Of a stretch of 64,000 nt of DNA, positions 53,377-62,227 are shown piece after piece. The stretch's first letter is position 1, and the number at the start of each line of letters is the position of its first letter. The DNA lies in assembly GCF_014648495.1 (NCBI RefSeq), contig NZ_BMRF01000006.1:62001-126000 (forward strand). The letters are read 5' to 3'. The position numbers and the translations under genes are program-made. Source of the stretch: Actinomadura cremea (GTDB taxonomy: Bacteria; Actinomycetota; Actinomycetes; Streptosporangiales; Streptosporangiaceae). The notes below the pieces were generated by a model that worked only from the letters and a program-made list of their open reading frames with translations, searched no databases and was not told the origin of the DNA.

Positions 53377-55446
53377 ATGTTGAGCGAGTCGGTGCTGGAG
53401 GGACTGGATCCCGAGCAGCGGGCGGTCGCCGAGGCGGTGCGGGGGCCAGTGTGCGTCCTGGCGGGGGCCGGGACGGGCAAGACGCGGGCGATCACGCACC
53501 GCATCGCGTACGCGGTGCGGTCCGGCGTGATGGCGCCGCAGCGGGTGCTGGCCGTGACGTTCACCAACCGCGCGGCGGGGGAGCTGCGCGGACGGCTGCG
53601 GGTGCTCGGCGCGCCGGGCGTCCAGGCCCGGACGTTCCACGCGGCGGCGCTGCGGCAGCTCACCTACTTCTGGCCGCGCGTGGTCGGGGGCGAGCCGCCG
53701 AAGATCCTGGAGTCCAAGATCCGGGTGGTCGCCGACGCGGCCCGCGAGATCGGCGTGTCGCTGGGCGGCGGCGAACTGCGGGACGTCGCGGGCGAGATCG
53801 AGTGGGCGAAGGTCACGCAGAACCGCCCTGAAGACTACGCCGCCGCCGCCGTGCGGGCGGCGCGGCGCCCGTCGGTCGAGATCGCCGACGTGGCCCGCAC
53901 GTACGCCATGTACGAGGAGCTGCGGCGGCAGCGCAACCTGCTCGACTTCGAGGGGATGCTCGAGCTGACCGCCGCCGTGCTGACCGAGCACCGCGAGGTC
54001 GCCAACCAGGTCCGCGACCAGTACCGGTACTTCGTGGTGGACGAGTTCCAGGACGTCAACCCGCTGCAGAAGATGCTGCTCGACACCTGGCTCGGCGACC
54101 GCGACGACCTGTGCGTCGTCGGCGACCCCAACCAGACGATCTACTCGTTCACCGGCGCCAGCGCCGCGCACCTGCTGAACTTCACCGCCGACCACCCCGA
54201 CGCGAAGGTCGTCCGGCTCGTCCGCGACTACCGGTCGACGCCGCAGGTCGTGGGGCTGGCGAACGGGCTGCTGGGGCGGGCGCCCGCGTCCGGCCACAAG
54301 CTGGAGCTGGTGGCGCAGCGCGCGGCCGGGCCCGAGCCCGCGTTCAACGAGTACGACGACGAGATCGCCGAGGCCGACGACACCGCGCGGCGCGCCCGCA
54401 AGCTCGTCGACGAGGGCGTCCCGGCGCGCGAGATCGCGATCCTGTTCCGGACGAACGCGCAGTCGGAGATGTACGAGTCGGCGCTCGCCGCCGTGAACGT
54501 CCCGTACGTCCTGCGGGGCGCGGAGCGGTTCTTCGAACGGCCCGAGGTCCGCGAGGCGGTCGTCCGGCTGCGCGGCGCGGCCCGCGCGGGCGCCGACGCC
54601 GAGACCGACGGCACCGGGCTGATCCGGACGGTCCGGCACGTGCTGTCGGGCGCGGGGTTCTCCGACCGTCCGCCCGAGGGGGCGGGCGCGGCGCGGGCCC
54701 GCTGGGAGTCGCTGGCCGCGCTGGCGCAGCTCGCCGAGGACATGGCCGCCGACGACCCGAAGGCGGGCCTGCCCGAATTCGTCGCCGAGCTGGAGGAGCG
54801 CGCGGCGGCGCAGCACGCGCCCCCGCTGGAGGGCGTCACGCTCGCGTCCCTGCACGCCGCGAAGGGCCTGGAGTGGGACGCGGTGTTCCTCGTGGGGCTC
54901 GTCGAGGGCACGGTCCCGATCATCTACGCGAAGACGCCCGCCCAGGTCGAGGAGGAGCGCCGCCTGCTCTACGTGGGCGTCACGCGGGCGCGCGTCCACC
55001 TCACCCTGTCGTGGGCGCTGGCCCGCTCGCCCGGCGGGGTGCAGGCGCGGCGCCCGTCCCGGTTCCTGGACGGCCTCACCGGCAAGACCGCGACGCACAC
55101 CCCCGCCCGCCTCGACCGGGCGTCGAAGCGGCGCCCCGCGAAGGGGCCGCAGCCGTGCCGGGTGTGCGGGCGCCCGCTCACCGCCGCCGTCGAGCGCAAG
55201 CTCGGCCGCTGCGAGGACTGCCCGGTCGAGCTGAACGAGGAGCTGCTGGCCGCCCTCAAGGACTGGCGCGCCGGGGTGTCGGCCGAGCAGCGGATCCCCG
55301 CGTACGTCGTGTTCACCGACGCGACGCTGCAGGCGATCGCCGAGCACCGTCCCGACTCGATGGAGGATCTCGCCCGCATCCCGGGTGTGGGGAAGGTCAA
55401 GCTCGACCGCTACGGCGACGCCGTCCTCGGCCTCTGCGGCGTCTGA
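53377..55446 (+). CDS. uvrD2: UvrD2-type SF1 DNA helicase with HRDC domain
   Basis: 689 residues from ATG 53377. Walker A AGAGTGKT (29-36), FTNRAAGELRGR, VVDEFQDVN near 220, GDPNQTIYSF, YVGVTRARVHL. The C-terminal tetracysteine (CRVCGR ... CEDC, about 595-620) and HRDC domain (to the end) distinguish UvrD2 from UvrD1. In mycobacteria UvrD2 is an essential 3'-5' helicase in DNA repair. Neighbourhood with mrx1, nudC and whiB7 is conserved. Confidence 0.94.
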   Translation: MLSESVLEGLDPEQRAVAEAVRGPVCVLAGAGTGKTRAITHRIAYAVRSGVMAPQRVLAVTFTNRAAGELRGRLRVLGAPGVQARTFHAAALRQLTYFWPRVVGGEPPKILESKIRVVADAAREIGVSLGGGELRDVAGEIEWAKVTQNRPEDYAAAAVRAARRPSVEIADVARTYAMYEELRRQRNLLDFEGMLELTAAVLTEHREVANQVRDQYRYFVVDEFQDVNPLQKMLLDTWLGDRDDLCVVGDPNQTIYSFTGASAAHLLNFTADHPDAKVVRLVRDYRSTPQVVGLANGLLGRAPASGHKLELVAQRAAGPEPAFNEYDDEIAEADDTARRARKLVDEGVPAREIAILFRTNAQSEMYESALAAVNVPYVLRGAERFFERPEVREAVVRLRGAARAGADAETDGTGLIRTVRHVLSGAGFSDRPPEGAGAARARWESLAALAQLAEDMAADDPKAGLPEFVAELEERAAAQHAPPLEGVTLASLHAAKGLEWDAVFLVGLVEGTVPIIYAKTPAQVEEERRLLYVGVTRARVHLTLSWALARSPGGVQARRPSRFLDGLTGKTATHTPARLDRASKRRPAKGPQPCRVCGRPLTAAVERKLGRCEDCPVELNEELLAALKDWRAGVSAEQRIPAYVVFTDATLQAIAEHRPDSMEDLARIPGVGKVKLDRYGDAVLGLCGV

Positions 55447-55530
55447 ACAGGGGCTGCCGCGATGTCCGGTCGCGGCCCGGCCCAGGGGTGAGAGGCCGGT
55501 CACACGGGTGGATGGGGGAGACTGTCGGGC

Positions 55531-56391
55531 GTGAAGGAGACCCTGAAGGCACTGCTGGACCTGCTGGACCTCGAGCAGATCGAGAACGACATCTTCCGCG
55601 GCCGCACGTCCGACGAGCGGCGGCAACGCGTCTTCGGCGGGCAGGTCGCCGGGCAGGCGCTCGTCGCCGCCGGCCGCACCGTCCCGCTGAACCGCCCCGT
55701 CCACTCCCTGCACGCCTACTTCCTGCGGCCGGGCGACCCGCTCGTCCCGATCGTCTACACGGTCGACCGGGTCCGGGACGGTCGGTCCTTCACCACGCGC
55801 CGCGTCACGGCCGTCCAGCACGGTAAGGCGATCTTCACGCTGTCGGCGTCGTTCCAGATCGTCGAGGACGGCCCGGCGCACCAGGCGCCCATGCCGGACG
55901 CGCCCGAGCCCGAGACCCTGCCCGACTCCCTCACCCGGCTGACGCCCCTGTTCGGACGCCGCGGCGCCGAGGAGTTCGTGAACCGGCGGCCCATCGACAT
56001 CCGGCACGCCACCCCGCTGAGCTGGGAGGCGGCCAAGGACCCGACGCTGACCACGCCGGAGTCGAAGGTGTGGCTGAAGGTGGACGGGGAACTGCCGGAC
56101 GACCCGCTGCTGCACGTGTGCCTGATGACGTACGCGTCCGACATGACGCTGCTCGACACCGTCCTGCTCAACCACGGGCTCGCCTGGGGCGACAAGCGGA
56201 CGATGGGCGCCAGCCTCGACCACGCGATGTGGTTCCACCGCCCGTTCCGCGCGGACGACTGGCTGCTCTACTACCAGGACACCCCGTTCGCCGGGGGCGC
56301 GCGCGGGCTCGCCCGGGGGCAGGTGTTCACCCGTTCCGGGGAACTGGTGGTGTCGGTGATGCAGGAGGGCCTCATCCGCGTGTCGGACTGA
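55531..56391 (+). CDS. tesB: Acyl-CoA thioesterase II (TesB)
   Basis: 286 residues. Double hot-dog fold: IENDIFRG, RVFGGQVAGQALVAAGRTV, HSLHAYFLRPGDP, then a second domain with LLNHGLAWG, SLDHAMWFHRPFRADDWLLY (acyl-CoA thioesterase II signature with Asp and the catalytic Gln/Thr region). It hydrolyses medium- to long-chain acyl-CoA in the cytosol. GTG start at 55531. It ends just before the whiB7 promoter region. Confidence 0.92.
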   Translation: MKETLKALLDLLDLEQIENDIFRGRTSDERRQRVFGGQVAGQALVAAGRTVPLNRPVHSLHAYFLRPGDPLVPIVYTVDRVRDGRSFTTRRVTAVQHGKAIFTLSASFQIVEDGPAHQAPMPDAPEPETLPDSLTRLTPLFGRRGAEEFVNRRPIDIRHATPLSWEAAKDPTLTTPESKVWLKVDGELPDDPLLHVCLMTYASDMTLLDTVLLNHGLAWGDKRTMGASLDHAMWFHRPFRADDWLLYYQDTPFAGGARGLARGQVFTRSGELVVSVMQEGLIRVSD

Positions 56392-56484
56392 TCGTCCCGC
56401 AGGGGTCTCCCGAGAGTTTCGACGCCGTCCGCGAGGCGCGAGTTCCCGCGGATTGCGGTGAAGTGACCCACAAACTCGCAGGTC

Positions 56485-56523
56485 AAAAATACCTTGCTCG
56501 ATTTGCCGAAGTCCCCGTAGTCT
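56485..56523 (+). promoter_or_regulatory. whiB7 promoter with WhiB7-type AT-rich upstream element
   Basis: AAAAATA (56485-56491), then TTGCTC (-35, 56494-56499), 18 bases, and TAGTCT (-10, 56518-56523). An A-rich block immediately upstream of the -35 is the known target of the WhiB7 AT-hook bound with the primary sigma factor, so positive autoregulation is expected. Transcription should begin near 56530. Confidence 0.75.
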
Positions 56524-56596
56524 CGTACGCGAGCAATCAGGCGGCCGTCTGGTGGATCTTGATCCGACCGGCCCGGCCCGAGGAGCCAGAGAGGTG

Positions 56597-57013
56597 GTGT
56601 GCAGACCGGTGATCAACACGTTGTTCGTGAACACGCCGTCCCGGAACGCCACGCGCCCCGGCGCCTCGCCGACCTATTCCCCGGTGTCCGTCGACACGCT
56701 GCGCATGTCGAGACTGCGCAACGGGTCCACCGACGCCGGGGGACATGAGCCGAACGGCGGATCGATCCTCGGCAACGAGGCGATCCTCGCCGACGAGCGT
56801 TGTGCCGAACTCGGCGAACTGCGGCGTGGCCCGCGCGATCTCCGTGATCTGCGCGACGTCCGTCGTGCGCAGCGATTCCAGGACGAGCAGGGGTGGAGTG
56901 TCTCCGAACACCTCGTCGGAGACGTGACCATCCAGGCTTCGGCCAAGGCCCGCGAGGGCGCCCCCCTGATGGGCGGCGTGTCGGGTCCGCACCCCTGGAG
57001 GCGACCGGTCTAG
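56597..57013 (+). CDS. Upstream ORF in the whiB7 leader
   Basis: An open frame of about 134-138 codons (GTG 56597 or 56609) beginning INTLFVNTPSRNA and SPTYSPVSVDTLRMSRLRN, ending with a TAG at 57011. The first 40 codons have almost only G/C at third positions. The stop lies 20 bases before the attenuator stem. Actinobacterial whiB7/wblC leaders use translation of such an ORF to couple ribosome stalling by antibiotics to terminator read-through. It is probably regulatory rather than yielding a functional protein. The rest of the frame looks less protein-like. Confidence 0.55.
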   Translation: MCRPVINTLFVNTPSRNATRPGASPTYSPVSVDTLRMSRLRNGSTDAGGHEPNGGSILGNEAILADERCAELGELRRGPRDLRDLRDVRRAQRFQDEQGWSVSEHLVGDVTIQASAKAREGAPLMGGVSGPHPWRRPV

Positions 57014-57033
57014 CAAGCACCGGCAAGCCCCCA

Positions 57034-57068
57034 GGCCGCGGATCCAGACACCGGATCCGCGGCCTTTT
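57034..57068 (+). terminator. Rho-independent attenuator upstream of whiB7
   Basis: GGCCGCGGATCC (57034-57045) pairs perfectly with GGATCCGCGGCC (57053-57064), followed by TTTTC. The hairpin sits 60 bases before the whiB7 start, inside its leader, so it acts as a conditional terminator rather than the end of a gene. Confidence 0.85.
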
Positions 57069-57124
57069 CATTTGCCCAGACAACCCACCGACACGCCCGT
57101 TGAGATCCAACGAGAGGAACAAGG

Positions 57125-57412
57125 GTGACTGTGATGCAGGGGGCTCTCGCAGTGAGCGAGGAGGACCTCACGCTTCCGTGCCGGACCGACCCGGAGCTGT
57201 TCTTCGCCGAGGACCCCGCCGACGTCGAGCTCGCCAAGGCGCTCTGCCAGGAGTGCCCCGTCCGCAAGCAGTGCCTCGCCGGAGCGCTCGAGCGGAAAGA
57301 GCCCTGGGGCGTCTGGGGCGGTGAACTGTTCGTCCGCGGCGTGATCGTGCCGCGCAAGCGGCCGCGTGGCCGCCCGCGCAAGCACCCGCGCCCCGAGGAT
57401 GTGACCGTCTGA
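57125..57412 (+). CDS. whiB7: WhiB7 transcription factor
   Basis: 95 residues. Four Fe-S cysteines (C19, C41, C44, C50), the GVWGGE turn (62-67) and the C-terminal AT-hook RGRPRKH (81-87) define WhiB7. It binds the primary sigma factor and AT-rich sites to activate intrinsic antibiotic resistance genes in response to ribosome inhibition and redox change. GTG 57125 or ATG 57134 may be the start. Control by promoter, uORF and attenuator is visible upstream. Confidence 0.95.
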   Translation: MTVMQGALAVSEEDLTLPCRTDPELFFAEDPADVELAKALCQECPVRKQCLAGALERKEPWGVWGGELFVRGVIVPRKRPRGRPRKHPRPEDVTV

Positions 57413-57498
57413 GGGACGGACGGCGGCGGCCGCTCACTGGAGCACCGACACGGCGACCGCGGGTGACACGCCCAGGTCGCCACCCGGACCCGACCGCC

Positions 57499-57539
57499 GG
57501 TGGGCGGCGCGTCCCCGAACCGGGGACGCGCCGCCCACC
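57499..57539. terminator. Terminator after whiB7
   Basis: A 19-base perfect stem (57499-57517 with 57521-57539) and a 3-base loop, about 85 bases past the whiB7 stop. Confidence 0.8.
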
Positions 57540-57611
57540 GGCCGAACGAACATAAAGGCCCCAAGAGGGAAATAACACCCGGGGAAGGAAATCAGCACCC
57601 GGGAGGACGAA

Positions 57612-57821
57612 GTGAAGACGATGACCGAAGCACCCGTCGCGGAGCCGACCACCGAGATCACCGCCGACGAACTGGCCGTGCGGGTGCGCGCCCTGCGGCG
57701 CGCCCGCCGGGACGCGCAGACCCGGGCGTCCCGGGTCCGCCGCGTCCTGCTCGCCCCGACCGCCGCCGGCGGCCCGTACCCGAACCCGCGCGGCCGTCCG
57801 CGGGGGCACGGCCGAGCCTGA
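57612..57821 (+). CDS. Small basic protein, unknown
   Basis: 69 residues from GTG 57612, six bases after GGGAGG. Acidic/Thr-rich start (TEAPVAEPTTEITADELAVR), an Arg-rich helix (VRALRRARRDAQTRASRVRR) and a Pro/Gly/Arg tail (PNPRGRPRGHGRA). The GRPRGHG end resembles a degenerate AT-hook. No family known to me. The gene lies between the whiB7 terminator and another strong hairpin, so it is its own unit. Confidence 0.55.
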   Translation: MKTMTEAPVAEPTTEITADELAVRVRALRRARRDAQTRASRVRRVLLAPTAAGGPYPNPRGRPRGHGRA

Positions 57822-57906
57822 GGCCGAACGGCCGCCGGGTCGCAGGCCCGCGGCCTCCCCGGCGGCCTCCGGAGGCGTCCGGCCCCCACTGCCGGACGCC
57901 GCGAAG

Positions 57907-57943
57907 AAGGGCCCCGCACGCCGATCCGGCGTGCGGGGCCCTT
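57907..57943. terminator. Bidirectional terminator
   Basis: A 17-base perfect stem (AAGGGCCCCGCACGCCG with its complement) around ATC, between the small ORF and the convergent ABC1 kinase gene. Confidence 0.85.
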
Positions 57944-57960
57944 CCCTCGGCGCGGTCGTC

Positions 57961-59292
57961 TCAGCCGGTGACGAGTTCCTCGTCCTCGTCGTCGGCGAAG
58001 CCCGGGATCCACTTGAGCGACTCGGCGCGGGCCGGGATCTCGCAGTCGAGCTGGCACAGCACGCCGGTGCCGGCCGACAGGACGCGGTGGATGATCACGT
58101 ACTCGGGCGGGAGGTTGAGCTGCCGGACGACGTTGGTCGGGCGCAGGTCGGTGACGCGGGCGGCCTGCTCGCGCAGCCACTCGCGGTTGAACCGGAACGT
58201 GTCGGTGACGAACGGCTCGGTGATCGGCGCGAGGAAGCCCTGCAGGGATTCGGCGTCGATGTCCACGTCCTCGCGGATGAAGTCCTCCCGGCGGAGGGCC
58301 TCCTCGACCTCGTCGATGTCGGCCATCGTGCCGATGCGCAGCAGGAGGCCGAGCCGCTGCTGGAACCCGCCGGGGATGTGGTCGACGGCCCCGAAGTCCA
58401 TGACGCCGAGGCGTCCGTCCTCCAGCAGGCGGAAGTTGCCCGGGTGCGGATCGCCGTGGAGCAGTTCGGAGCGCTTCGGGCCCGACAGCAGGAACCGGCA
58501 GTACAGGAGCGCGGCGTGGTTCCGGGTCTCCTGGTCGCCCTCGCTGATGATCTTCGAGAGCGGGGTGCCGTCGATCCACTCGGTGACCAGGACGTCCCCG
58601 GCCTGGGCGATCACCTCGGGGATGTAGAAGTCGGGGTCGTCGAGGTAGGCCTCGCGGATGATCGTCTGCGACTCGGCCTCGATCTCGTAGTCGAGCTCCT
58701 CGGCCACTCGCTCCTTGAGTTCGGCGAGCATCGTCTTGACGTCGAGGCCGGGCATCAGCACGCCGAACAGCCGGCCGACGCGGGCGAGCTGGTTGAAGTC
58801 GCTGATCAGGGCTTTGCCGGCGCCCGGGTACTGCACCTTGACGGCGACCGTCCGGCCGTCGTGCCAGACGGCCTTGTGGACCTGCCCGATGGACGCCGCC
58901 GCGGCGGGCTCGTCGTCGAACTCGGTGAACGAGTCGCGCCAGTCGTCCCCGAGCGCCTTGGCGAGCACCTTGTGCACGGCGGACGCGGGCAGCGGGGGAG
59001 CGGCCTCCTGCAGCTTGGTCAGGGTGGCGCGGTACGGGCCGGCGATCTCCGGCGGCAGCGCCGCCTCGAAGATCGACAGCATCTGGCCGAGCTTCATCGC
59101 CCCGCCCTTGAGCTCGCCGAGCACCTTGAACAGCTGCTCGGCGGTGCGCGTCTGGATCTCCATGGCGACGACTTCGGCGGGCCGGCCGAAGGTGCGCTTC
59201 CCCACGCCGAGGGCGGTGCGCCCCGCGAAGCCGATGGGGAGGGACGCCAGCTTTGCTGACCGCGTCACCGCGCGGCGGGGAAGATCGCTCAC
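57961..59292 (-). CDS. ABC1/AarF (UbiB)-family atypical kinase
   Basis: 443 residues from GTG 59292. Characteristic motifs: KGGAMKLGQMLS (KxGQ), AAAASIGQVHKA (A-rich loop in place of the P-loop), VAVKVQYPG (catalytic Lys), HGDPHPGNF and VMDFGAVD (metal-binding). Such kinases act in isoprenoid lipid/quinone biology; in mycobacteria the whiB7-adjacent Rv3197 is linked to macrolide resistance. Convergent with the small ORF. Confidence 0.92.
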   Translation of the reverse strand: MSDLPRRAVTRSAKLASLPIGFAGRTALGVGKRTFGRPAEVVAMEIQTRTAEQLFKVLGELKGGAMKLGQMLSIFEAALPPEIAGPYRATLTKLQEAAPPLPASAVHKVLAKALGDDWRDSFTEFDDEPAAAASIGQVHKAVWHDGRTVAVKVQYPGAGKALISDFNQLARVGRLFGVLMPGLDVKTMLAELKERVAEELDYEIEAESQTIIREAYLDDPDFYIPEVIAQAGDVLVTEWIDGTPLSKIISEGDQETRNHAALLYCRFLLSGPKRSELLHGDPHPGNFRLLEDGRLGVMDFGAVDHIPGGFQQRLGLLLRIGTMADIDEVEEALRREDFIREDVDIDAESLQGFLAPITEPFVTDTFRFNREWLREQAARVTDLRPTNVVRQLNLPPEYVIIHRVLSAGTGVLCQLDCEIPARAESLKWIPGFADDEDEELVTG

Positions 59293-59478
59293 CCGGCCAT
59301 TCTCGGCGATCGGCCGCCGTTTCCGCCACAGATCTGGACGAACAATCCGGGTGGCCGGAAACGGCGCACTCGCATGACCAGTGCAAATGTGGTAAGTGTG
59401 CGCTTTCTCACGCGTTGTGGACGGCGTCCGCGCGACCCGCCCGGCCCCGCCCGGAGCCCGCAGGGTACGGTGCGTCCC

Positions 59479-60267
59479 GTGCCCGAAGAGCTGCTCGTCG
59501 AACGCCGCCCCGACGGAATCGCCGTTCTCACGCTGAACGACCCGGACCGCCGCAATGCGATGGCCGACGCCATGACCGCCGCCTGGAAGAAGGCCGTCGC
59601 GGACCTGCGCGCTGATCAGGAGCTGCGCTGCGTCGTGGTCACCGGCGCGGGCGGCGCGTTCAGCTCCGGCGGCGACCTCTCCTGGCTCGCCGACACCAGC
59701 GCCGTGGCCGTTCCGGCGCTGCGCGACCAGATGCTGGAGTTCTACCGGACGTGGCTCGCGATCCGGGACCTGGAGGTCCCGACGATCGCCGCCGTCAACG
59801 GGCACGCCGTCGGCGCCGGGCTGTGCCTCGCGCTGGCCTGCGACCTGCGGTACGCCGCCGACGACGCCAAGCTCCTCGCCCCCTTCACCGCCCTCGGCCT
59901 GCACCCGGGCATGGCCGCCACCTGGCTGTTCCCCGAGGTCGCCGGGCTGCCGCTCGCCCGCGAGATGCTGCTCACCGGACGCGTCCTCACCGGGGCGCAG
60001 GCCGAGACGTCCGGGCTGGTCAACCGCGCCGTCCCCCGCGACCGGGTGCTGGCGGAGGCCCTGGAGGTCGCCGGCCGCGTCGCCGCGCAGGCCCCCGTCG
60101 CGACCCGGCTCACCAAGGTCGCGCTCGCCGGCGGCGGCCACCCCGACATGGAGTCGGCACTGCGCTGGGAGTCGCTCGCGCAGCCCGTCACGATGGCCAC
60201 CAAGGACATGCTCGAGGGCCTCACCGCGCAGCGGGAACGCCGCGCGCCGCGCTTCACCGGCGAATGA
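59479..60267 (+). CDS. Enoyl-CoA hydratase/isomerase family protein
   Basis: 262 residues from GTG 59479 (GTG 59470 also possible). Crotonase fold: VLTLNDPDRRNAM, oxyanion GAFSSGGDLSWLAD, and AAVNGHAVGAGLCLALACDLRYA. The position of catalytic Glu of true hydratases is hard to assign, so isomerase or other crotonase activities remain possible. Acts in fatty-acid-type acyl-CoA metabolism. Divergent from the ABC1 kinase. Confidence 0.9.
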   Translation: MPEELLVERRPDGIAVLTLNDPDRRNAMADAMTAAWKKAVADLRADQELRCVVVTGAGGAFSSGGDLSWLADTSAVAVPALRDQMLEFYRTWLAIRDLEVPTIAAVNGHAVGAGLCLALACDLRYAADDAKLLAPFTALGLHPGMAATWLFPEVAGLPLAREMLLTGRVLTGAQAETSGLVNRAVPRDRVLAEALEVAGRVAAQAPVATRLTKVALAGGGHPDMESALRWESLAQPVTMATKDMLEGLTAQRERRAPRFTGE

Positions 60268-60427
60268 TCAATACCACGGATCGGGGCGTGTAGCGGCCGC
60301 GAACGGCCCCGTCAAGGTGGCGCGGGCGTGTGCCGGGCCCTATGGGGTGGTTAAAAGATGGTGTCTGACCTGCGATAACGTCAAACACCCCCTGTGGCGG
60401 ACGCAAATTTTTGGGTACGGTTCTGGC

Positions 60428-61018
60428 GTGCCCCCAAACGTTGAGGTCCGCCGCAGCTCCCGCCGCCGGCGGACGGTGTCCGCCTACCGCGACGGGGACA
60501 AGGTGGTGGTGATGGTTCCGTCCAGGCTGAGCAAGGCCGAAGAGGAACAGTGGATCGCGACCATCCTGGAACGGCTGGAGGAGCGCGAACGCAAGAGGCG
60601 CCCGAGCGACGCCGATCTGCAGATTCGCGCCCGCGAACTGTCCCGCCGTTACCTGGACGGCCGTGCCGATCCCGTGAGCGTCCGCTGGGTCGACAACCAG
60701 CGCACCCGCTGGGGATCGTGCACCCCCGACGACGGGACGATCCGGCTCTCCACGCGGCTGCGCGGCATGCCCGGCTGGGTCGTCGACTACGTCCTCGTCC
60801 ACGAGCTGGCGCACCTGCTGATCCCCGGTCACGGCGCCGACTTCTGGGAGCTGGTCGGCAACTACCCGAAGGCCGACCGCGCCCGCGGTTACCTGGAGGG
60901 CGTCGCCGCCGCCGCGCACCTGCCCCTGGAGGCGGACGCGCCCGGCGGCGTCCCCGGCAAGGACGCGCACCACGGCGACTCCCTGCACCGCGACCAGCGG
61001 TACGGGGTCGCCGGTTGA
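60428..61018 (+). CDS. YgjP-type (DUF45/M48-like) metallopeptidase
   Basis: 196 residues. Contains VEVRRSSRRRRTVSAYRDGD at the start, RWGSCTPDDGTIRLSTRL, and the zinc motif HELAHLLIPGHGADFW with the third His. This set defines the YgjP/WLM-like group. Substrate unknown. Its stop overlaps the TTG of the next gene (TTGA), so they are co-translated. Confidence 0.9.
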   Translation: MPPNVEVRRSSRRRRTVSAYRDGDKVVVMVPSRLSKAEEEQWIATILERLEERERKRRPSDADLQIRARELSRRYLDGRADPVSVRWVDNQRTRWGSCTPDDGTIRLSTRLRGMPGWVVDYVLVHELAHLLIPGHGADFWELVGNYPKADRARGYLEGVAAAAHLPLEADAPGGVPGKDAHHGDSLHRDQRYGVAG

Positions 61019-61644
61019 GCTCCGACCGCCACGCCGCGGTGCTGTCGCACGCCCGCGGCCGACCCGGCGCGGCCCCGCCCGGCATCGACCCGGACGAGTT
61101 CCGGCTCGCGCTGCTCGAGGACGCCTACGAGGTCGTCGCCGGGCTCGAACTGGTCACCCCGGCCCTCGTGCTGGACCCGCCCGACCAGCCGGACGCCGAA
61201 GCCGTCACGTGGCCCGGCACGGCGATCGTCCGCGCGGCGGCCCCGCCGGACGCGTTCGCCGCGCTGCACGCCGCCGGGGCGCGGGAGGCCGTGCTGGTCG
61301 CGGGCGACGCCCCCGACCTGCCGCCGCTGCTCATCGGCAAGCTGTTCCGGGCGCTCGGGCAGGCCCCGGCCGCCGCCTGCGCCGCCCGTCCGGACGGGCT
61401 CGTCGCGCTCGCCGCCCGGCTGCCGCCGCCCGGCTGGCTCGCCGGCGCGCTCACCGAGGTCGACCTCGACACCCCCGACGCGCTCGCCCGGCTCCGCGCC
61501 GCCGCGCCGCGCCCCGGGCTCGTCCCGCAGGGGCCCGGCTGGCACCGCATCCGCACCGCCGCCGACCTGCGGTTCCTCGACCCGGGGCTGGAGGGCTGGG
61601 AGAACACCCGCGCCCTGCTGGAGGGCCACCCGCTCTGGGGCTGA
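61015..61644 (+). CDS. Putative GT-A-fold nucleotidyltransferase-like protein
   Basis: 209 residues from TTG 61015, coupled to the preceding gene. A Rossmann-like strand AVLVAGDAPDLPPLLIGKLFRAL resembles the DxPxL acidic site of MobA/DUF2064-type transferases, and EVDLDTPDALARL near the C-terminus matches the end of that fold. The usual N-terminal glycine-rich loop is not obvious, so activity is uncertain. Family assignment is tentative. Confidence 0.6.
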   Translation: MSSDRHAAVLSHARGRPGAAPPGIDPDEFRLALLEDAYEVVAGLELVTPALVLDPPDQPDAEAVTWPGTAIVRAAAPPDAFAALHAAGAREAVLVAGDAPDLPPLLIGKLFRALGQAPAAACAARPDGLVALAARLPPPGWLAGALTEVDLDTPDALARLRAAAPRPGLVPQGPGWHRIRTAADLRFLDPGLEGWENTRALLEGHPLWG

Positions 61645-61654
61645 CCAGCCCGCC

Positions 61655-62227
61655 TCAGGACGCGACGGCCCGCGCGACGAGACGCCGCAGCGCGTCGTCC
61701 GTCGGCTCGGGCAGCGCGTCCACCGGGAACCAGGCGAGATCGTCGGACTCGTCGCTGATCGCGTGCCGCGCGCCCGCGGGGGCGATCGCCGCGTACTGGA
61801 CGTCCAGATGCCACGAACCCTGCGGATGGCAGCGCACGGCGTGCCGGTCGAGCTGGACGGGCCCCCTGCCCAGCAACCGCAGGCCCGGGATGCCCGACTC
61901 CTCCGTCGCCTCCCGCAGCGCCGCCGCCGCGAGCGTCTCGTCGCGCGGCTCCACATGCCCGCCCAGTTGCAGCCACGCCTTGATCTTCGAGTGCAGCGTC
62001 AGCAGCACCCGGGTACGCGTCGAATCCAGCACGAGGGTGCTCGCGGTGATGTGCCCGGCCGCGCACTCCCGCCACATGCCGTCGATCGTGTGCTCGCTCA
62101 GGTGCCGCATGAACTCCAGCGCCAGCTCGCGCTGCGCGTCGTCCGGCGGCCGCCAGCGGCGCAGCACGTCGACGGTGTCCTTGCCGAGTCTGACCGCGGC
62201 GACCAGCCGCTGCCCGTCGTCGATCAC
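61655..62227 (-). CDS. Nudix hydrolase
   Basis: 190 residues from GTG 62227, which overlaps the stop of the 58-residue gene by four bases (GTGA). The Nudix box is GGHVEPRDETLAAAAL followed by REATEESGI, with the standard Gly, Glu, Arg and EExG residues. TASTLVLDSTRTRVLLTLH supports the fold. Substrate unknown, likely a nucleoside diphosphate derivative. It is the last gene of a three-gene coupled operon. Confidence 0.88.
   Translation of the reverse strand: MIDDGQRLVAAVRLGKDTVDVLRRWRPPDDAQRELALEFMRHLSEHTIDGMWRECAAGHITASTLVLDSTRTRVLLTLHSKIKAWLQLGGHVEPRDETLAAAALREATEESGIPGLRLLGRGPVQLDRHAVRCHPQGSWHLDVQYAAIAPAGARHAISDESDDLAWFPVDALPEPTDDALRRLVARAVAS

Noticed and set aside
53284-56652. Minus-strand frame of 1122 codons opposite uvrD2 and tesB
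   Set aside because: Shadow of strong plus-strand genes; no domain pattern.
56537-57016. Minus-strand 159-codon frame in the whiB7 leader
   Set aside because: Opposite strand of the promoter, uORF and attenuator; no ribosome binding site and no recognisable sequence.
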